From an uncultured Pseudomonas sp. (GTDB lineage: Bacteria > Pseudomonadota > Gammaproteobacteria > Pseudomonadales > Pseudomonadaceae), in NCBI RefSeq assembly GCF_943846705.1, contig NZ_OX044366.1, positions 3,534,001-3,598,000 on the forward strand: a stretch of DNA of 64,000 bases, written 5' to 3'. A model generated the notes under the pieces. It saw only the letters and a program-made list of their open reading frames with translations, was not told where the DNA came from and did no database searches. Position numbers and translations under genes: made by a program. This document shows, one piece after another, positions 1 through 7,572 of this stretch (position 1 is its first letter; every line of letters begins with the position of its first letter).

Positions 1-950
1 TTGATGGCTCGCCCTTCCACCCAGGTGCCGAACGGCTAATTGACTTGATTGATGCTGAGAACATCAGCATTTTCGGCACCAGTGCCAAGTTTATTGCCGC
101 ATTGGAAAAAGCCGGTGCCAAGCCGGGTAACACACACCAGCTGCAACGCCTGAAAGCCATCCTGTCCACCGGTTCGCCGTTGTCCCACGAAAGCTTCGAG
201 TATGTGTACCGCGAGATCAAAGCCGATGTGTGCCTGTCGTCGATCTCCGGTGGCACCGACATCGTCTCCTGCTTCGCACTCGGTAACCCGGTGCTGCCGG
301 TATGGCGCGGCGAGTTGCAATGCAAAGGCCTGGGCATGGATGTGCAGGTGTGGAATGAAGCCGGCCAATCGGTAACCGGCGAGAAAGGCGAACTGGTCTG
401 CGCGCAGCACTTCCCGTGCATGCCGGTCGGTTTCTGGCAGGACGCCGACGGCAGCAAATTCCAGGCCGCCTACTTCGACACCTTCCCCGGTATCTGGGCC
501 CATGGCGACTATGCGGAAATCACCGCACAGGGCGGTTTGGTGATTCACGGGCGCTCGGATGCGGTACTCAACCCAGGCGGCGTGCGGATTGGCACCGCAG
601 AAATTTACCGCCAGGTGGAAAAAGTCGAAGTGGTGTTGGAGTCCATCGCCATCGGTCAGGAATGGGACGATGACGTGCGCGTGGTGCTGTTTGTCCGCCT
701 GCGTGATGGCGTTGAGTTGAGCGAGGCGCTGCAAGCGCAGGTTCGCCAAGTGATCCGCGCCAACACCACGCCGCGCCATGTACCAGCCAAAATCATCGCC
801 GTCAGCGACATTCCGCGCACCATCAGCGGCAAGATCGTCGAGTTGGCGGTGCGCAACGTGGTGCACGGCAAACCGGTGAAGAACACCGATGCCCTGGCCA
901 ATCCACAGGCGCTGGAGCTGTTCCGTGATTTGCCGGATCTGCAGAGCTGA
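1..950 (+). CDS. aacS: Acetoacetyl-CoA synthetase, C-terminal part (5' end outside window)
   Basis: The frame is open from the left edge, so this is the 3' half of a gene that starts upstream. The enzyme activates acetoacetate with ATP and CoA to acetoacetyl-CoA and belongs to the ANL adenylate-forming superfamily. The first visible residues read DGSPFHPG, typical of the acetoacetyl-CoA synthetase core. Further on come the ANL signature SSISGGTDI, the HGDYAEI hinge region and HGRSDAVLNPGGVRIGTAEIY, followed by PRTISGKIVE, whose Lys is the usual catalytic C-terminal lysine. An internal TTG at 45 is not a credible start because conserved sequence continues upstream of it. It converges on the pilus ATPase gene. 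Confidence 0.9.
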   Translation, partial: DGSPFHPGAERLIDLIDAENISIFGTSAKFIAALEKAGAKPGNTHQLQRLKAILSTGSPLSHESFEYVYREIKADVCLSSISGGTDIVSCFALGNPVLPVWRGELQCKGLGMDVQVWNEAGQSVTGEKGELVCAQHFPCMPVGFWQDADGSKFQAAYFDTFPGIWAHGDYAEITAQGGLVIHGRSDAVLNPGGVRIGTAEIYRQVEKVEVVLESIAIGQEWDDDVRVVLFVRLRDGVELSEALQAQVRQVIRANTTPRHVPAKIIAVSDIPRTISGKIVELAVRNVVHGKPVKNTDALANPQALELFRDLPDLQS

Positions 951-1009
951 TTTTCCGGACAGCTGCGCGCTGAGCGCTGCTGTAGCGCGCTTTTACCAAC
1001 CGTGAATAC

Positions 1010-1037
1010 GCTGGGCCAGGCAAAAGCCTGACCCAGC
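1010..1037. terminator. Hairpin between convergent genes
   Basis: GCTGGGCCAGGC, loop AAAA, GCCTGACCCAGC pair over 11 of 12 positions. It lies between the ends of aacS (950) and the PilU-like gene (1065). Neither strand has a clear U tract, so it is a terminator candidate on hairpin strength and position only. Confidence 0.4.
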
Positions 1038-1064
1038 GGTTGTTCCAGGCAAGACCGTAGCGGG

Positions 1065-2285
1065 TTAAATCCCATTGCGGCCCGGATCTTCCGGCGGCTG
1101 CTCGACTTCAATATCTTCCAACTTCAACTCAAGCCCCCAGTCACCCGCTGGCGCTGCTGGTGCTGCTGGGCGCGCTGCAGTGGCAGCCGGAGCAGGGGCT
1201 GCGACGACGGCCGGCGCGCTTGGTGTCTCGCGATAGAGCTTGAGCTTGAGGCGGACGTTGTTTGCAGAATCGGCGTTTTTCACCGCTTCCTCTTCATCAA
1301 TCGAACCGTCATTAACCAGATCGATCAGGGCCTGATCGAAGGTCTGCATGCCGAGGTTCTTCGATTTCTCCATGATCTCCTTGATCTCGGCAAACTCGTT
1401 GCGTTTGATCAGGTCACGAATGGTCGGCGTACCCAGCAGCACTTCAACCGCCGCGCGGCGCTTGCCGTCGACCGTCTTCACCAGCCGCTGGGAAACGAAC
1501 GCCTTGAGATTGTTGCCCAAGTCGTTAAGCAGCTGCGGCCGACGGTCTTCGGGAAAGAAGTTGATGATGCGGTCCAACGCCTGGTTGGCGTTGTTGGCGT
1601 GCAACGTGGAAATTGCCAAGTGCCCGGTGTCGGCAAACGCCAGGGCGTGCTCCATGGTCTCGCGGTCACGGATTTCGCCAATCAAAATCACATCAGGCGC
1701 CTGGCGCAGGGTGTTTTTCAGCGCTGCATGAAAGCTGCGGGTATCGACCCCGACTTCACGTTGATTGATGATCGATTTTTTGTGCTTATGCACATACTCC
1801 ACCGGGTCTTCGATGGTGATGATATGGCCACCGCTGTTGCGGTTGCGGTAGTCGATCAAGGCTGCCAGTGAGGTCGATTTACCCGAGCCAGTGCCACCGA
1901 CAAAGAGCACCAGACCGCGCTTCTCCATCACCGTCTTGAGCAGTACTTCCGGCAGTTTGAGGTCTTCAAACTTGGGGATATCCAGCTTGATATTGCGCGC
2001 GACGATCGACACCTCGTTGCGCTGCTTAAAAATGTTTATGCGGAAACGCCCGACGCCGGCAATCGAGATGGCCAGGTTCATCTCCAGCTCACGTTCAAAT
2101 TCTTCACGCTGCGCCACATCCATCACCGCATCAGCGATCTCGGCCACCTCACCGGCCTTGAGTGGCTCGGCGCTCAGCGCCTTGAGCACGCCGTTGAACT
2201 TGGCGCAGGGCGGCGCACCCGTTGACAGGTAAAGATCGGACCCGTCCTGACTGGACAGGACTTTGAGCATTGCATTGAGGTCCAT
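1065..2285 (-). CDS. PilT/PilU-family type IVa pilus ATPase (PilU-like)
   Basis: A hexameric secretion ATPase of the PilT/PilU branch, expected at the inner-membrane base of type IV pili where it powers or assists retraction. The 406 residues show the PAS-like N-terminal domain, Walker A GGTGSGKST near 130-138, the Asp box ITIEDPVEYVH near 157-167, Walker B with GE at 203-204, the His box STLHANNANQ, and TIRDLIKRNE where PilT carries its AIRNLIR retraction motif. It is longer than the usual PilU (about 380) because of an Ala/Pro-rich tail from about residue 350. It stands alone here, not beside pilT, so it may be an additional paralogue and not the pilU of the pilTU pair. Confidence 0.85.
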   Translation of the reverse strand: MDLNAMLKVLSSQDGSDLYLSTGAPPCAKFNGVLKALSAEPLKAGEVAEIADAVMDVAQREEFERELEMNLAISIAGVGRFRINIFKQRNEVSIVARNIKLDIPKFEDLKLPEVLLKTVMEKRGLVLFVGGTGSGKSTSLAALIDYRNRNSGGHIITIEDPVEYVHKHKKSIINQREVGVDTRSFHAALKNTLRQAPDVILIGEIRDRETMEHALAFADTGHLAISTLHANNANQALDRIINFFPEDRRPQLLNDLGNNLKAFVSQRLVKTVDGKRRAAVEVLLGTPTIRDLIKRNEFAEIKEIMEKSKNLGMQTFDQALIDLVNDGSIDEEEAVKNADSANNVRLKLKLYRETPSAPAVVAAPAPAATAARPAAPAAPAGDWGLELKLEDIEVEQPPEDPGRNGI

Positions 2286-2427
2286 AACGTCTTATTCCGC
2301 AGGTTGGATTGATTACCTTAGGCCAAGATCGAGGCGCACTCAGAAGAAAATCAGCGCGCGCTCGGCTCAAGCGCTAAGCACTTGAAATACTGGCACAATA
2401 CACACCTTAAAAAACGAGGAGGCCGTC

Positions 2428-2706
2428 ATGGCAAAGGCAATGGCCCGCCACATTCTGGTGAAAACCGAAGCAGAAGCGGCGGCATTGAAGAAACGCATTG
2501 CTGCTGGCGAAGCCTTTGATGTGCTCGCGCGCAAGTACTCCACCTGCCCGTCCGGCAAAAAGGGTGGCGACTTAGGCGAGGTACGCCCAGGACAGATGGT
2601 GCGTGCCATCGACCAGGTGATTTTCAAAAAGCCGGTGCGCGAAGTGCACGGCCCGGTGAAAAGCCAGTTTGGCTATCATCTGGTGCAGGTTTTCTACCGG
2701 GAGTAG
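2428..2706 (+). CDS. ppiC: Parvulin-type peptidyl-prolyl cis-trans isomerase
   Basis: A single-domain parvulin of 92 residues, the size of E. coli PpiC, which isomerises peptidyl-prolyl bonds in the cytoplasm. The sequence runs ARHILVKTEAEA, FDVLARKYSTCPSG, GGDLGEVRPGQMV and FGYHLVQVFYRE, covering the whole fold with its conserved His residues. There is no signal peptide. A strong Shine-Dalgarno (AGGAGG) precedes the ATG. The next gene starts four bases after the stop, so the two are probably co-transcribed. Confidence 0.93.
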   Translation: MAKAMARHILVKTEAEAAALKKRIAAGEAFDVLARKYSTCPSGKKGGDLGEVRPGQMVRAIDQVIFKKPVREVHGPVKSQFGYHLVQVFYRE

Positions 2707-2709
2707 GCC

Positions 2710-3057
2710 ATGACGCCAGAGCAAGTTGCAGCTTTTTGCCTAAGCCTGCCCGGCGCCCGCGAGGACATCAAATGGGGCGGCGTGCGAGTGTTCTCAGTGG
2801 TCGAGAGCAAGATGTTCGCCCTGTTTCACCTGAGTGGTCGTGACGGTCTGGCCTTCAAAGTCGAAAACGATTTGTTTCTCGGCTTCTGCGACCGCCCAGG
2901 TATCCGCCCCGCGCCTTATCTGGCTCGCGCACGCTGGATCAGCATGGCTGCACCCTACCCGCTGAGTGATGACGAACTGCAACAACTGCTGACACGCTCA
3001 CATCAATTGGTCGTGGCCAAATTACCCAAGCGCCTGCAACTCGGTCTGCTGCTCTAG
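2710..3057 (+). CDS. MmcQ/YjbR family DNA-binding protein
   Basis: A 115-residue protein of the MmcQ/YjbR (CyaY-like fold) family, whose members are described as DNA-binding but whose role is poorly known. Recognisable pieces are the opening FCLSLPGAREDIKWGG, the central VFSVVESKMFALFHL, and the C-terminal LTRSHQLVVAKLPKRLQ. The length is normal for the family. The gene follows ppiC with a three-base gap and has no own promoter that I can see. Confidence 0.85.
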   Translation: MTPEQVAAFCLSLPGAREDIKWGGVRVFSVVESKMFALFHLSGRDGLAFKVENDLFLGFCDRPGIRPAPYLARARWISMAAPYPLSDDELQQLLTRSHQLVVAKLPKRLQLGLLL

Positions 3058-3270
3058 CCATTCGCCCAGCACGAATTACTGTAAACACATCGCATACCTG
3101 TGCGGTGATCAACGTTTTTCTGATCCAGTGCTACATTCAGATGGGTTAGATAGGTGTTGTCACCTTTCAGGTTGAACGTTTATTGAATAGCTATTCCCCA
3201 ACGGCAATTGCTCGTCTGCATCACCAAAAGCACCTACACAGTTCAACTCTCACCTTAAGAGGACACTGAA

Positions 3271-3870
3271 ATGACTAAAGTGCTGGTTCTTTATCACTCC
3301 ATGTACGGTCATATCGAAACAATGGCCAATGCAGTGGCCGAAGGCGCTCGTAGCGTTGCGGGAGTAGAGGTCACGGTAAAACGTGTACCGGAAACCATGA
3401 ATGCCGAGGCGTTCAAAGCTGCCGGCGGCAAGAGCGATCAAGATGCACCATTCGCCAAACCGTCGGAACTAGCTGATTACGATGCCATCATCGTTGGGAC
3501 GCCTACTCGTTTCGGCAACATGTCCGGGCAGATGCGCACCTTCTTCGATCAGACCGGTGGCCTATGGGCCAATGGCGCTCTGGCAGGCAAAGTAGCCAGT
3601 GTGTTCACCTCTACCGGCACCGGCGGCGGGCAAGAGATGACGATCACGTCCACTTGGACCACGCTCGCGCACCACGGCATGATCATCGTACCAATCGGCT
3701 ACACCACGTCAGCGCTTTTTGATATCTCCCAAGTGGGCGGCGGCACGCCCTATGGCGCATCAACTATTGCCGGTGGCGATGGCTCGCGCCAGCCTGACGA
3801 GCGTGAATTAGGCATTGCCCGCCACCAGGGTGAGCATGTCGCAAAAATTGTAGCCAAGTTGAAAGGCTGA
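3271..3870 (+). CDS. wrbA: NAD(P)H:quinone oxidoreductase WrbA
   Basis: A flavodoxin-fold FMN enzyme that reduces quinones by two electrons with NAD(P)H. It has the FMN phosphate loop YHSMYGHIETMA near residues 8-19, the GTPTRFGNMSGQMRTFFDQTGGLW segment of type IV quinone oxidoreductases around 75-98, and the STGTGGGQEMT and GGTPYGASTIAGGDGSRQP loops. The 199 residues are full length. The start has an AAGAGGA Shine-Dalgarno. It seems monocistronic. Confidence 0.95.
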   Translation: MTKVLVLYHSMYGHIETMANAVAEGARSVAGVEVTVKRVPETMNAEAFKAAGGKSDQDAPFAKPSELADYDAIIVGTPTRFGNMSGQMRTFFDQTGGLWANGALAGKVASVFTSTGTGGGQEMTITSTWTTLAHHGMIIVPIGYTTSALFDISQVGGGTPYGASTIAGGDGSRQPDERELGIARHQGEHVAKIVAKLKG

Positions 3871-4338
3871 ACAGCCACCTCAATTCCTTAGATAGATATG
3901 CATCGCGGCAATACCGGAAATGCAATTGCAGATGGACAGTGGCGGCTTGACGCGAAAGCCAAGCCGCTCAACTCAAGAGCTTTAGTGGGCGCACCTAAAT
4001 CGTGGTAGGCACTCTGGAAGGCGTCGCCGCCGATCCAATTCACTGCAGCGTCTTCATCGTGGAAGATCCCACGATAAGTGATCAGCAGGCCCATCATAAA
4101 GTCAGTCGCCGCATCTTGCGCCTCTTCAGCGACTACCAACTCCAACACCGGGTACTGCAGGAACACCGCACACACGGGCATCATCCGGCGTAAAAATAAA
4201 CGCACTGATTAAAATTCCTGCGCGTTTAAAAGCAGCGGTAGCGGACGGATTAATCGCGTAGTCCTGCCGGGCCTTTGCTAATGAACAAAGCTTCGCGCAA
4301 AAAGTCGCCCTTTCGCCTGGGGTGTAGCCAACTAAGCA
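3871..4338. other. Low-coding scar between wrbA and an integrase remnant
   Basis: This stretch contains no convincing complete gene. A minus-strand frame from a GTG at 4205 to 3888 (105 codons, containing FMMGLLITYRGIFHDEDAAV) reads somewhat protein-like, but I do not recognise it and the putative start lacks a well-placed Shine-Dalgarno. Because the tail of a phage-type integrase follows directly, the whole stretch is best read as the leftover of an excised or deleted element. No tRNA gene or clear attachment-site repeat is visible. Confidence 0.4.
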
Positions 4339-4569
4339 TTGAGCGGCTTGGACTTAGGTGATCGGCCGCCGTACAACTGCCGTCGTACCTATGCGACAAT
4401 ATGCGTAATGTCCGGCATGAATCCCGCATTCATCTCTCAGCAATTGGGCCATAGCGTCCAGATGTTGTGGTCAGCGTATGCCCGCTGGATCAACTCAAGC
4501 TCCGCCTGGAGCGAACTGGAAAAGCTGAATCCTGGTATCAACCTCATTCAGCAAGCCGCAAGTCATTGA
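4339..4569 (+). pseudogene. Tyrosine recombinase (phage integrase) C-terminal remnant
   Basis: Only the last 75 or so residues of a tyrosine recombinase remain. RRTYATICVMSGMNPAFI matches the box around the second catalytic Arg, QQLGHSV the LGH box, and SAYARWI the segment with the nucleophilic Tyr. The usual His right after the Arg is Arg here. The N-terminal DNA-binding and first catalytic boxes are absent upstream, so the gene is truncated and cannot be active. It ends 12 bases before ybiT. It marks a former integration or deletion point. Confidence 0.75.
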
Positions 4570-4581
4570 TAGGTAAGACCT

Positions 4582-6168
4582 TTGATCTCCACCGCTAATA
4601 TCACCATGCAATTCGGCGCCAAGCCGCTGTTCGAGAACGTGTCCGTCAAGTTTGGCGGCGGCAACCGCTACGGTTTGATCGGGGCTAACGGCTGCGGCAA
4701 GTCGACCTTTATGAAAATTCTCGGTGATGACCTTGAGCCCTCCGGTGGCCAGGTGATGCTGGAGCCGAACGTGCGCCTGGGTAAGTTGCGCCAGGATCAG
4801 TTCGCCTACGAAGAATTCACGGTGATCGACACCGTGATCATGGGGCACGAAGAGCTGTGGAAGGTTAAAGCCGAGCGCGACCGTATCTACTCGCTGGCCG
4901 AAATGAGCGAAGAAGACGGCATGAAGGTCGGCGAGCTCGAAGGTGAGTTCGCCGAGATGGACGGCTACACCGCTGAGTCCCGTGCCGGTGAGTTGTTGCT
5001 GGGCCTGGGTATTCCGTTGGAGCAGCATTTCGGCCCGATGAGCGAAGTCGCGCCGGGCTGGAAACTGCGCGTTTTGCTGGCGCAGGCACTGTTCTCCGAC
5101 CCGGAAGTGTTGTTGCTGGACGAACCAACCAACCACCTGGACATCAACACCATCCGTTGGCTGGAAAACATCCTCACTCAGCGCAACAGCACCATGATCA
5201 TCATTTCTCACGACCGTCACTTCCTCAACAGCGTGTGCACGCACATGGCTGACCTGGATTACGGCGAGCTGCGTCTGTTCCCGGGCAACTACGATGAGTA
5301 CATGACCGCCGCGACCCAGTCGCGCGAGCAATTGCTGTCGGACAACGCCAAGAAGAAAGCGCAGATCAACGAGCTGCAAAGCTTCGTCAGCCGCTTCTCG
5401 GCCAACGCCTCGAAATCCAAGCAGGCCTCCTCGCGCGCCAAGCAGATCGACAAGATCCAGCTGGCCGAGGTCAAGCCATCCAGCCGCGTCAGCCCGTTCA
5501 TTCGTTTTGAACAGAACAAGAAGCTGCACCGCCAGGCCGTGATGATCGACAAAATGGCCAAGGGTTTCGACGGCAAGGCGCTGTTCAAGAACTTCAGCTT
5601 CCAGGTTGAGGCCGGCGAGCGCGTGGCGATTATCGGCCCGAACGGTATCGGTAAAACCACCCTGCTGCGCACCTTGGTTGGCGAGCTGACCCCGGATGCC
5701 GGTCAAGTGAAATGGACCGACAGTGCCGAAATCGGCTACTACGCCCAGGATCACGCCCACGACTTTGAAGACGACGTCAGCCTGTTCGACTGGATGGGTC
5801 AATGGACCACCGGTGAGCAGATGATCCGCGGCACACTGGGCCGCATGCTGTTTAGCAACGACGAAATCCTCAAATCGGTGAAGGTCATCTCCGGTGGTGA
5901 GCAAGGCCGTATGTTGTTCGGCAAACTGATCCTGCAAAAACCCAACGTATTGGTGATGGATGAGCCGACCAACCACTTGGACATGGAATCCATCGAGGCG
6001 CTGAACCTGGCGCTGGAAAACTACCCGGGCACGCTGATTTTCGTCAGCCACGACCGTGAATTCGTCGGTTCCCTGGCCACGCGCATCATTGAGCTGTCGG
6101 CCAACGGCATCACCGACTTCAGCGGCACCTACGACGACTACCTGCGCAGCCAGGGCGTGATCGTTTAA
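4582..6168 (+). CDS. ybiT: ABC-F family ATPase YbiT
   Basis: A soluble tandem-ATPase of the ABC-F group, proteins that act on ribosomes and not in membranes. The first ATPase has GLIGANGCGKST (Walker A) near 32-43, SEVAPGWKLR in the signature position and LLLDEPTNHLD. The linker contains SRFSANASKSKQASSRAKQ. The second ATPase has IGPNGIGKTT, SGGEQGRM and VMDEPTNHLD, and the protein ends DFSGTYDDYLRSQG. Length (528) and sequence follow E. coli YbiT. The start is TTG at 4582 with AGGTAAG upstream; homology begins at residue 2, so no later start fits. Confidence 0.93.
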   Translation: MISTANITMQFGAKPLFENVSVKFGGGNRYGLIGANGCGKSTFMKILGDDLEPSGGQVMLEPNVRLGKLRQDQFAYEEFTVIDTVIMGHEELWKVKAERDRIYSLAEMSEEDGMKVGELEGEFAEMDGYTAESRAGELLLGLGIPLEQHFGPMSEVAPGWKLRVLLAQALFSDPEVLLLDEPTNHLDINTIRWLENILTQRNSTMIIISHDRHFLNSVCTHMADLDYGELRLFPGNYDEYMTAATQSREQLLSDNAKKKAQINELQSFVSRFSANASKSKQASSRAKQIDKIQLAEVKPSSRVSPFIRFEQNKKLHRQAVMIDKMAKGFDGKALFKNFSFQVEAGERVAIIGPNGIGKTTLLRTLVGELTPDAGQVKWTDSAEIGYYAQDHAHDFEDDVSLFDWMGQWTTGEQMIRGTLGRMLFSNDEILKSVKVISGGEQGRMLFGKLILQKPNVLVMDEPTNHLDMESIEALNLALENYPGTLIFVSHDREFVGSLATRIIELSANGITDFSGTYDDYLRSQGVIV

Positions 6169-6183
6169 CGCTTGCAGTAACCC

Positions 6184-6222
6184 AAAACGCCCCGTTTGCA
6201 GAACCTGCGAACGGGGCGTTTT
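6184..6222. terminator. Bidirectional intrinsic terminator
   Basis: AAAACGCCCCGTTTGCAG and TGCGAACGGGGCGTTTT form a long stem around a short loop, with A and T runs on both sides. It sits between the convergent ybiT and hydrolase genes and can serve both. Confidence 0.85.
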
Positions 6223-6242
6223 AGTTTGTGCGTGGCATTGAT

Positions 6243-7208
6243 TCAGGCGTAGTGGCGACTCAAAAAGTCCAATAACAGCCGATTAACCTGCTCGGCCTGC
6301 TCGTTCTGGATCCAGTGCCCGCATTCTTTCAGTACATGTTGCTCCAATTGCGCGATGCGTTTGGGCATCTGTTTCAGGGTGTACGCCTCCAGCGTGCCGA
6401 CTGGGTCCATGTCGCCGAGCAAGAACAGCGCCGGTTGTTCAACCTGCCGCTCGGCCAATGCCTCGGTGCGCTGCCAGTTGCGCTCGAAATTTCGATACCA
6501 GTTGACCGCGCCATAGAAGCCACGCCCTTTGAAGGTGTTCAGGTATTCGGCAAAAGCGGCGGCGTCACACCAGGCTGGTAAGGTGCCCGGGTCATGCATG
6601 CCATCAAACAAGCCAGCCCCGGCAGGTTTGTCCTGCAGGAAATGATCCTTGGGCACGGCCGCTGAAGTGTTGTGCATCATCATGCGCAGGGTACGGGCTA
6701 TATCGGCATCCATTTCTGCCTCGGCTACGCCAGGCTCCTGAAAGTGCAGGATGTAATGAAAGCGCCCGGCATACAGCTGACGCATGATGTCGATGGCCGG
6801 CTGCTTCGGGCGTCCGCCAAACGGCACCGCCATGCCGACAACCGCTTTTACCCGCGCAGGCTCAAGCAAGGCCAGGTGCCAAGCAATCGGTGCACCCCAG
6901 TCGTGCCCCACTACGCATACCTGATGCTGCCCGAGCTGCTCCATGGCGGCCTGAATATCAGCGCAGATGGTCAGCACGTCATAGGCGGCATGCTCACGCG
7001 GTGCGCTACTTTTGCCGTAGCCACGCATTTCCGGGATTAACACGCGATAGCCTGCAGCCGCCAAGGGGGCGATCTGCTGCCGCCAGGAATGCCAACACTC
7101 GGGGAACCCATGCAGCAGCCAGACCGGTCGCCCCGCTGCTGGGCCAGCACTGTAAAGACTCAGGTCTATTCCGTTGACCTGCAGTAGTTGATGCTCAAGC
7201 TGATCCAC
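6243..7208 (-). CDS. Alpha/beta hydrolase, epoxide-hydrolase type
   Basis: A 321-residue alpha/beta hydrolase. HGFPECWHSWRQQ near 34-46 supplies the oxyanion-hole HGFP motif, GYGKSS follows, and VVGHDWGAPIAW holds the nucleophile elbow with Asp (H-D-W) instead of Ser. The Asp nucleophile is characteristic of epoxide hydrolases and haloacid dehalogenases. A late GHWIQNEQ gives the catalytic His. A soluble epoxide hydrolase role is most likely; the substrate cannot be told. The gene is single, with the shared terminator at its end. Confidence 0.8.
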   Translation of the reverse strand: MDQLEHQLLQVNGIDLSLYSAGPAAGRPVWLLHGFPECWHSWRQQIAPLAAAGYRVLIPEMRGYGKSSAPREHAAYDVLTICADIQAAMEQLGQHQVCVVGHDWGAPIAWHLALLEPARVKAVVGMAVPFGGRPKQPAIDIMRQLYAGRFHYILHFQEPGVAEAEMDADIARTLRMMMHNTSAAVPKDHFLQDKPAGAGLFDGMHDPGTLPAWCDAAAFAEYLNTFKGRGFYGAVNWYRNFERNWQRTEALAERQVEQPALFLLGDMDPVGTLEAYTLKQMPKRIAQLEQHVLKECGHWIQNEQAEQVNRLLLDFLSRHYA

Positions 7209-7572
7209 ATGTGCCCCCTTATCGGTTCATCAGGTACTGCTCGTGGAGAATTTCGCGGGTACGAAAATTTCTCGTCTACGCCCCCTCCGCTGGTTTCAAT
7301 GCCGATCATAGCAATGGCTTACGCAGCGACTGTTCCCGCTCGGGGTAAATAAGGATCTTGAATAGAAGCGACTAAGCCGAGCAGCAACATGCGCTAGACA
7401 ATCAGCAAGGACCGCGATTCGACTAGCGACAGTTCCGGCTGGCTAGTACAGTCATGGCTTTGCGCTACTATCTAGATAACCTTAAAACTTAAGCAGCTAC
7501 CCCTACCGCTTATTCTTGCTTCAGCCGGTTAGAAGCCATGCGCGACACGCCGTTACCAAACAAGGGGTGCAA
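7209..7572. other. Intergenic region between divergent genes
   Basis: The region separates the divergent hydrolase and GGDEF-EAL genes and must contain both promoters. I see no RNA gene, repeat or convincing operator. A frame continues upstream of the GGDEF-EAL start to 7516 but lacks a ribosome-binding site. Confidence 0.4.

Noticed and set aside
3888..4205. 105-codon minus-strand frame beside the integrase remnant
   Set aside because: Somewhat protein-like but unrecognised and within a scar; not called as a gene.
4495..6051. A 518-codon open frame antisense to ybiT
   Set aside because: It is rich in His, Gln and Val as expected from the reverse of a GC-biased gene and has no family motif; ybiT on the other strand is unmistakable.
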